DNA from: Cryobacterium sp. MP_M3
GTDB lineage: Bacteria > Actinomycetota > Actinomycetes > Actinomycetales > Microbacteriaceae
Reading direction: 5' to 3'
NCBI RefSeq assembly: GCF_015752155.1
Contig: NZ_JADOVI010000016.1
Span: 1 to 64,000 of the forward strand
Length of the DNA stretch: 64,000 nt
Below are positions 58,887 to 64,000 of the stretch, piece after piece. Position numbers and translations under genes: made by a program. Positions within the stretch are counted from its first letter, which is position 1; the number at the start of each line of letters is the position of its first letter. The notes beneath the pieces were generated by a model that saw only the letters and a list, made by a program, of their open reading frames with translations, ran no database searches and was not told where the DNA came from.

Positions 58887-58887
<1 letters not shown>
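58618..58887 (+). CDS. purS: Phosphoribosylformylglycinamidine synthase subunit PurS
   Basis: 89 residues. PurS is the small subunit that links PurQ and PurL in FGAM synthetase. Sequence: [49 protein letters not shown]..., the standard pattern and length. A TAGAAT hexamer (58577-58582) at the kynU stop could be a -10. The purQ start overlaps its stop by one base. Confidence 0.95.
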
Positions 58888-59585
<698 letters not shown>

Positions 59586-59631
59586 CCCTGCCCCGACCCA
59601 CACCCCTCCGCCCGCAGGCGCAGCCCGGCCG

Positions 59632-59815
59632 TTCCGAATTCAGGTGCATGAACCACCTTCCGAATTCAAGTGCGTGGTCCAGGTTCCGAATTCAGGTGCG
59701 TGAACCACGTTCCGAATTCAGGTGCAGAGCCCGGAACAGTGCGACGGATGCCCGCCAGCGCCCCGAAATCAGGCTGTACTCCTGAATTCGGAACAGGGGA
59801 ACAGGGGAACAGGGG
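59632..59815. repeat. 26-bp tandem repeats, inverted half-copy and 8-bp tandem repeats between purQ and thiD
   Basis: Four units beginning TTCCGAATTCARGTGC start at 59632, 59658, 59684 and 59710, exactly 26 bp apart. An inverted half-copy CCTGAATTCGGAAC lies at 59781-59794. It runs into three 8-bp units AACAGGGG (59792-59815). The whole lies in the 283-base gap between convergent stops; no gene is visible there. Confidence 0.88.
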
Positions 59816-59868
59816 AAGACGGCACCGCGACCGGCGCGAGCAGGCGGCGGCGAGCGCGGGTGGGCGGC

Positions 59869-61422
59869 TCAGGTCGTCTGGTCGAAGAAGGCGAGTTCGT
59901 GCTCGGCCGAGGCGTGGAATGCGCGCCGCATATCCGCCCGCTCGGTCGCGGCGGCGCCCCGGGCGGCCTGCTCGACGATGGCGATCGCCTCCAGGGTCAC
60001 CGCCTGGAAGTCGGGTTGCGCGTAACAGTCGAGCCAGGCCCGGTACGGATGCTCCGAGTGGTTCGCCGCCGCCAGCCGTTCCCCGACGTCCTGGTAGATC
60101 CAGAAGCAGGGCAGCAGTGCGGCGACGAGCACTGGGTAGGAACCGCCCTGCGCCGCCGCGAGCAGATGGCCCAGGTAGGCCGTCGTCACCGCCGACGGCG
60201 CCGCATCCGTGGCCCGGCCGTCGAGCCAGGTGCGGTGCAGCTCGAGTTCCTCGACCAGGCAGCCGTGCGCGCTCGAGGCCCAGAAGGCCTGTTCGGCCAC
60301 GGTCGGCGCGAGCTGGCTGGCCCGGGCCAGGGCCCGGGAGTAGTCGCGCAGATAGAGTGCGTCCTGGGCGAGGTAGTCCGAGAAGGCGTCGTCCGCGAGA
60401 CTGCCGTCGGCGAGCCCCCTGATGAACGCCAGGTCGCCGATCTCGGTGCGGAGGTGTTCGATTCCCGCCCACCACTCCTCGGTCTGGGCGGCGATGCCGG
60501 CGGCCGGGCCGGTGATGGACGCCACAGCATCGGCGACGGCTGCGGGGTCAGCGACAGCTGCGGGGTCAGCGACAGCTGCGGCGGCGGCCGCGTCCCCCGC
60601 GCGCCAGAGCGCCGCGAAATGGTTGATCGGCCCGTTGCCCTGCCCCACGTCGAGCTCGTCGGCGTGCCGCAGGCTGTCGGTCAGCCACTCCTTCGCCGAG
60701 GCGACGGCGGCCACCCAGTCGCCCAGCCGGGCCTGGCGGGTGGCGAGCGCGCTCGAGAGCGAGCAGCCGGTGCCGTGGGTGTTCGCCGTCGGCACCCGGT
60801 CCTGCGCGAACTCGACCAGGTCGCGGCCGCCGGGGAGCCCGGCGGCGGCATCGACCAGGGCATCCGGCGAGCCCTGGCCGCCGAGATGGCCGCCCTTGGT
60901 GAGCACGATCACGCCGTGCCGGGCGGAGACCGCCCTGGCCTGGCTCAGCGCCTCCGGCCAGGTCAGCGCGACCGGGCACTCGGCGAGCACGGCGAGCTCG
61001 GGCAGGTTGGGCGTGACGATGTCGACCTCGGCGAGGAGGCCGCGCATGGCGGCCTCGGCGCGTTCGTCGAGCAGCCGGTCGCCGCTGGTGGCGACCATGA
61101 CCGGGTCGAGCACGACGATCGGCGGGCGGATGCGACGCAGCCAGTCCGCAACCTCGGCGACCACCTCATCGGTGGCGAGCATCCCGATCTTCACGGCGTC
61201 GATGGTGACGTCGTCGCTGACGGCGTCGAGCTGTTCGCGCAGGAACGAGGTCGGCGGCAGGTGGATCGACCGCACACCCTGGGTGTTCTGGGCGACCAAG
61301 GAGGTGACCACGGCCATCCCGTAGCCGCCGTTCGCCGCGATCGCCTTGAGGTCGGCCTGGATGCCCGCACCCCCGGTCGGGTCGGTTCCGGCGATGCTCA
61401 GCACGCGTGGGATACCGCTCAT
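59869..61422 (-). CDS. Fused HMP/HMP-P kinase (ThiD) and thiaminase-II-like TenA
   Basis: 517 residues. Residues 1-265 are ThiD: VLSIAGTDPTGGAGIQADLKAIAANGGYGMAVVTSLVAQNTQGV, DPVMVATSGDRLL, PNLPELAVL, ANTHGTGCSLSSALA. Residues about 305-517 are TenA: DLAFIRGLADGSLADDAFSDYLAQDALYLRDYSRAL, catalytic Cys in LLPCFWIYQDVGERL, and the Glu in FHASAEHELAFFD. ThiD phosphorylates hydroxymethylpyrimidine; TenA salvages aminopyrimidine from degraded thiamine. The linker has an AVADPA repeat. The fusion joins salvage and activation. It is last in the thiM-thiE-thiD/tenA operon. Confidence 0.94.
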   Translation of the reverse strand: MSGIPRVLSIAGTDPTGGAGIQADLKAIAANGGYGMAVVTSLVAQNTQGVRSIHLPPTSFLREQLDAVSDDVTIDAVKIGMLATDEVVAEVADWLRRIRPPIVVLDPVMVATSGDRLLDERAEAAMRGLLAEVDIVTPNLPELAVLAECPVALTWPEALSQARAVSARHGVIVLTKGGHLGGQGSPDALVDAAAGLPGGRDLVEFAQDRVPTANTHGTGCSLSSALATRQARLGDWVAAVASAKEWLTDSLRHADELDVGQGNGPINHFAALWRAGDAAAAAAVADPAAVADPAAVADAVASITGPAAGIAAQTEEWWAGIEHLRTEIGDLAFIRGLADGSLADDAFSDYLAQDALYLRDYSRALARASQLAPTVAEQAFWASSAHGCLVEELELHRTWLDGRATDAAPSAVTTAYLGHLLAAAQGGSYPVLVAALLPCFWIYQDVGERLAAANHSEHPYRAWLDCYAQPDFQAVTLEAIAIVEQAARGAAATERADMRRAFHASAEHELAFFDQTT

Positions 61423-62126
61423 GACGCGGCCCCGGCCCAGGCGTCAGCGAACGCGCGGGTGGCTTCGGCCGGGTCGTCGGCGGCACAGATCGCGGAGACG
61501 ACGGCCAGCCCGGAGGCGCCCGCGGCGCGGAGGCCGGCCGTGTCGGTAAGGCGGATGCCGCCGATCGCGACGCAGGGAAGCCCGGTCGACCGCGCGATCT
61601 TGCCGAATCCGGCAACGCCGAGCGCCTCGGGGTGGTCGGGCTTGGTCGTGGTCGGGTGGATCACCCCGACCCCGAGGTAGTCGACGGAGCCCGCCGGCAG
61701 GGCGTGAGCGGCCCGCAGGTGCACGGGCGTGTTCGCGGTGAGTCCGAGCACGGCGTCCGGCCCGATCAGGGCGCGCACCGCAGCGGCCGGAAGGTCGGTC
61801 TGGCCGACGTGGACGCCGTCCACCTCGGCGCCGGCGTGCCGCGCCGCCAGGAAGACGTCGACCCTGTCGTCCACGAGCAACAGGCAGCGCCCGGCGGTGA
61901 TCCGGGCGGCGGTGACCACGAGATCGTAGAAGTCGCGGGTGTCGGCGGTCTTGTCACGGAGTTGCACGACGGAGACACCGCCGGCGACCGCTGCGGAGAT
62001 GACGCCGAGCACTCCGAGTCGCCCGGAGAGCCGCCGGTCGGTGACCAGATAGGTGGACAGGTCGAGGGTGCGCGGCCGTGGCGGTGCCGCGTGGGCCGGC
62101 CGGGTCGTGTGGGCGGGCAGGCTCAT
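61419..62126 (-). CDS. thiE: Thiamine-phosphate synthase
   Basis: 235 residues from ATG 62126; the longer frame upstream is shadow of thiM. ThiE couples HMP-PP and thiazole phosphate to thiamine phosphate. Motifs: [125 protein letters not shown]. The first 25 residues are a variable extension. Four-base overlaps connect it to thiM and thiD/tenA. Confidence 0.95.
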   Translation of the reverse strand: MSLPAHTTRPAHAAPPRPRTLDLSTYLVTDRRLSGRLGVLGVISAAVAGGVSVVQLRDKTADTRDFYDLVVTAARITAGRCLLLVDDRVDVFLAARHAGAEVDGVHVGQTDLPAAAVRALIGPDAVLGLTANTPVHLRAAHALPAGSVDYLGVGVIHPTTTKPDHPEALGVAGFGKIARSTGLPCVAIGGIRLTDTAGLRAAGASGLAVVSAICAADDPAEATRAFADAWAGAAS

Positions 62127-62944
62127 CCGATGACCACGCCGGCGAGAACGTCGTCGGGGGTCAGCCCGGCCAGCCGGTCGAGGAAGGCGACGGCGAAGCT
62201 GCCCGGACCGGCGGATTCCAGCGCGGCCTGCTCGGCCGCGAGGGCGTAGATCGCGCAGGCGGCCACGGTGGTGGCGAGCCGGTCGTGGTCCTGGGCCGCG
62301 AAGGCGGCGATCACCGCGCCGAGGGCGCAACCGCCGCCGGTGATCCGGGTGAGCAACTCGGTGCCGTTGTCGACGCGCACGTCCCTGACCCCGTCGGTGA
62401 CAATGTCGGTCGCGCCGGAGATGGCCACGATCGACCCGAAGTCGATGGCGAGGTTGCGGGCCGCCTCGAGGGCGTCGGCGGCGGAGTCGGTCGAGTCGAC
62501 GCCCCGCCCTCCGTGGCCGGACCCGGCGAGCGCCATGATCTCTGACGGGTTACCGCGGATGACCGTGGGATGGAGGCCGAGCAGGTCCCGGGCGAGGTGG
62601 GTGCGCACAAGGAGCGCTCCGATCGCGACCGGGTCGAGCACCCAGGGAGTGCCGGCCGCATTGGCGACGGTGACGGCCTCGACCATGGCGATCCGCTGGT
62701 CGTGCTGGGGGGTTCCGAGGTTGATCAGCACCGCGGACGCCACCCGGGCGAAGGGTCCGGCCTCGGTGGGGAGGTCGACCATCGCCGGGGCGGCGCCGAG
62801 GGCGAGCAGGGTGTTGGCGGTGAAGTTGGCCACGACCGCGTTGGTCAGGCACTGCACCAGCGGGACGCCCTCCCGCACTCGGTGGAGCAGTTCGGCGGCT
62901 GACTGGGTGTGCTGGTTCGACAAGCGAGAGTTCACTCGCGACAT
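62123..62944 (-). CDS. thiM: Hydroxyethylthiazole kinase
   Basis: 273 residues from ATG 62944, which directly follows the GAAGGG at the end of the TPP riboswitch; a start at 62995 would lie inside the riboswitch. ThiM phosphorylates the thiazole alcohol for thiamine salvage. Motifs: [83 protein letters not shown] and [17 protein letters not shown]. It is first in the thiamine salvage operon, controlled by the riboswitch. Confidence 0.95.
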   Translation of the reverse strand: MSRVNSRLSNQHTQSAAELLHRVREGVPLVQCLTNAVVANFTANTLLALGAAPAMVDLPTEAGPFARVASAVLINLGTPQHDQRIAMVEAVTVANAAGTPWVLDPVAIGALLVRTHLARDLLGLHPTVIRGNPSEIMALAGSGHGGRGVDSTDSAADALEAARNLAIDFGSIVAISGATDIVTDGVRDVRVDNGTELLTRITGGGCALGAVIAAFAAQDHDRLATTVAACAIYALAAEQAALESAGPGSFAVAFLDRLAGLTPDDVLAGVVIG

Positions 62945-62945
62945 C

Positions 62946-63020
62946 CCTTCGCTAGTACTGGCTAGATCAGGTTCTTCGGGTCTGATCTCAGCCATCGACT
63001 CTCGACGGCACCCCGTGTCA
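62946..63020 (-). promoter_or_regulatory. TPP riboswitch of the thiM operon
   Basis: On the minus strand the conserved TPP aptamer parts appear in order: ACGGGGTGCC, GGCTGAGATCAGACCC, GAACCTGATCTAG, and GCGAAGGG right before the thiM ATG. GAAGGG doubles as the ribosome-binding site, so TPP binding probably blocks translation. Only 20 bases separate the aptamer from the stop of the upstream glucoamylase-family gene, so the promoter must lie inside or before that gene. Confidence 0.93.
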
Positions 63021-63040
63021 CGCCTCCGAGCCTAGCCGCC

Positions 63041-64000
63041 TCAGGCGACCAGGCCCGCGCCGAACTCCTCGATCCCGATCAGCGGCTTGATCGTGGCCTG
63101 CACCTGGCCACGGATGAAATTGCGACGGATGACGTTGTCGCAGTACACGTTGCCGATGGCTCCGAGCACCATGGCCTGGTCGAGCGAGAGGTAGCGTTCG
63201 GCGATGAGACCCGACTTGACCGCGACCGCATCGTAGAATCCGCCCTCGCCGTAGGCCTTCAGTTCCCGCTCGATCCGGGACAGATTGTCGAAGGCCGCCG
63301 CTGGTTCGTATTGCATGGCCAGGAACGCGGCGTGCGGGGTGACCACTCCATCGCCCCAGGCCGGTGTCGGGTTCACGCCCACGCGGCATCCGTCGAACCC
63401 TCTGTCGAGGTGGGTGCGCTCGAGGTCGGACACGTAGCCGTCCGGGCTCATCCCGATCGCCTCGACCCCCCACTCGCTGTAGCCGCCGCCTGGCCGGCTG
63501 GCCGGCGAGAAGCCCCAGTAGCCGTACTTCGCGTCGTCGAGTCCGAACTCCCGCTGGGCCCGCACGGTCAGCGGGTGGTTCACTCCCCAGGCCTTCGGGG
63601 CCCAGCCGGCCTCCGGCACGAACAGGTCCGGCATCAGGGCCTCGAACATGTCGCCGCCCCAGCTGGGCACGATGTGCATGCCCCGGTAGGTGAACGCCCC
63701 CTCGAAGACGTCGATGCCCTGGTAGCTCCGGCGCACACCGACCGGCTTCTGCTCCAGCCAGGACCAGTCGCAGCTCTCGGGGAAGACCCGCTGGGTGGCG
63801 AAGTAGTGCGCGGCGGGGATCTGGCCGCGGGAGATGCCGATGTAGCTGGCGATGCGCGGCTCGCTGACGTGGATGTCGTAGTGGTTGAGGGTGTAGAAGA
63901 CGTTCTCGCCGGCGCCGAGGTAGTTTCCCTCGACGGTGTCGACGGCCGGCTTCTTGTCCCAGAAGCCGCCGCGCAGCAGCCCGGCGACGATGCCGGGGCG
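63041..64000 (-). CDS. Glucoamylase-family (PF10091-like) glycoside hydrolase, 5' end outside window
   Basis: The frame is open from the window edge (64000) to the stop at 63041, giving the last 319 residues. The visible part reads LNHYDIHVSEPRIASYIGISRGQIPAAHYFATQRVFP, then YRGMHIVPSWGGDMFEALMPDLFVPE, YGYWGFSPASRPGGGYSEWGVEAIGMSPDGYV and VTPHAAFLAMQYEPAAAFDNLSRIE. The WGGxMFEyLMP and WG(F/I)SxS patterns fit the 'putative glucoamylase' family, which includes beta-1,2-glucanases. The specificity is unknown. It is co-directional with the thiamine operon and ends 20 bases before its riboswitch. Confidence 0.82.
   Translation of the reverse strand, partial: RPGIVAGLLRGGFWDKKPAVDTVEGNYLGAGENVFYTLNHYDIHVSEPRIASYIGISRGQIPAAHYFATQRVFPESCDWSWLEQKPVGVRRSYQGIDVFEGAFTYRGMHIVPSWGGDMFEALMPDLFVPEAGWAPKAWGVNHPLTVRAQREFGLDDAKYGYWGFSPASRPGGGYSEWGVEAIGMSPDGYVSDLERTHLDRGFDGCRVGVNPTPAWGDGVVTPHAAFLAMQYEPAAAFDNLSRIERELKAYGEGGFYDAVAVKSGLIAERYLSLDQAMVLGAIGNVYCDNVIRRNFIRGQVQATIKPLIGIEEFGAGLVA

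Noticed and set aside
59632-59735. CRISPR-like array or iteron origin between purQ and thiD
   Set aside because: 26-bp units are contiguous without unique spacers, and there is no rep or cas gene; kept only as a tandem repeat.

Overview
The window is high-GC DNA (about 68-70% by eye) with dense, often overlapping genes, frequent GTG/TTG starts and a strong habit of 'ggatgcc/gcatcc' hexamers. Together with two DUF222/HNH genes, DUF3073, a CrcB pair and a PadR/DUF4097 pair, this points to a high-GC Gram-positive actinomycete, most likely Microbacteriaceae. That assignment is an inference from style and gene content; there is no rRNA in the window. It looks like ordinary chromosome: no rRNA, tRNA, phage, integrase, transposase or CRISPR array was recognised.

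Layout. 1-207: 3' end of a DUF222/HNH gene. 209-3542: three overlapping genes (acyl-CoA dehydrogenase, PIG-L deacetylase fused to a methyltransferase, family-2 glycosyltransferase) whose joint product is unknown. 3650-10306: Dps, a Ser/Thr kinase with a C-terminal GAF domain, a lipoprotein, a TfoX-like protein, an RND permease and a dodecin. 10323-12521: divergent MocR-type regulator and YczE membrane protein. 12557-19954: 5-oxoproline cluster (PxpA, fused PxpB-PxpC, biotin carboxylase with biotinyl domain, GntR regulator, YcsI hydro-lyase, NRAMP-like YcsG) with matching palindromic operators at both ends. 20045-25006: TipA-type MerR regulator with a textbook 19-bp-spacer promoter, M20 peptidase, CPBP-like membrane protein and a full DUF222/HNH gene. 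25144-29257: divergent polysaccharide synthase and GH18 chitinase. 29393-36419: PadR/DUF4097 operon, OhrR-like regulator facing a small CxxC protein, a KimA-like potassium importer, paired CrcB fluoride channels, a flavin monooxygenase and DUF3073.

36680-43749 holds purine genes (purM, purF, purD, purC) with ribokinase and a sterol-carrier protein; purS and purQ lie at 58618-59585. 43853-45219: two VOC proteins. 45361-55230: a sugar-uptake operon read leftwards (TetR, LacI, solute-binding protein, two permeases, double ATPase, alpha/beta hydrolase, GH1 beta-glucosidase). 55392-58578: kynurenine pathway (kynA broken by one extra G, an amidohydrolase, kynU). 59869-63020: thiM-thiE-thiD/tenA behind a TPP riboswitch. 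63041-64000: partial glucoamylase-family gene.

The least expected signal is a set of intergenic repeat families: a 72-bp imperfect palindrome present three times, each between convergent genes; a hairpin element with a 7-bp stem and GAA loop present twice, once inside a coding region; an 18-bp tandem repeat that is intergenic in one place and in frame inside the RND permease in another; and a 26-bp tandem repeat between purQ and thiD. Several proteins (RND permease, ABC ATPase, GH1 enzyme) carry low-complexity segments built from such repeats.
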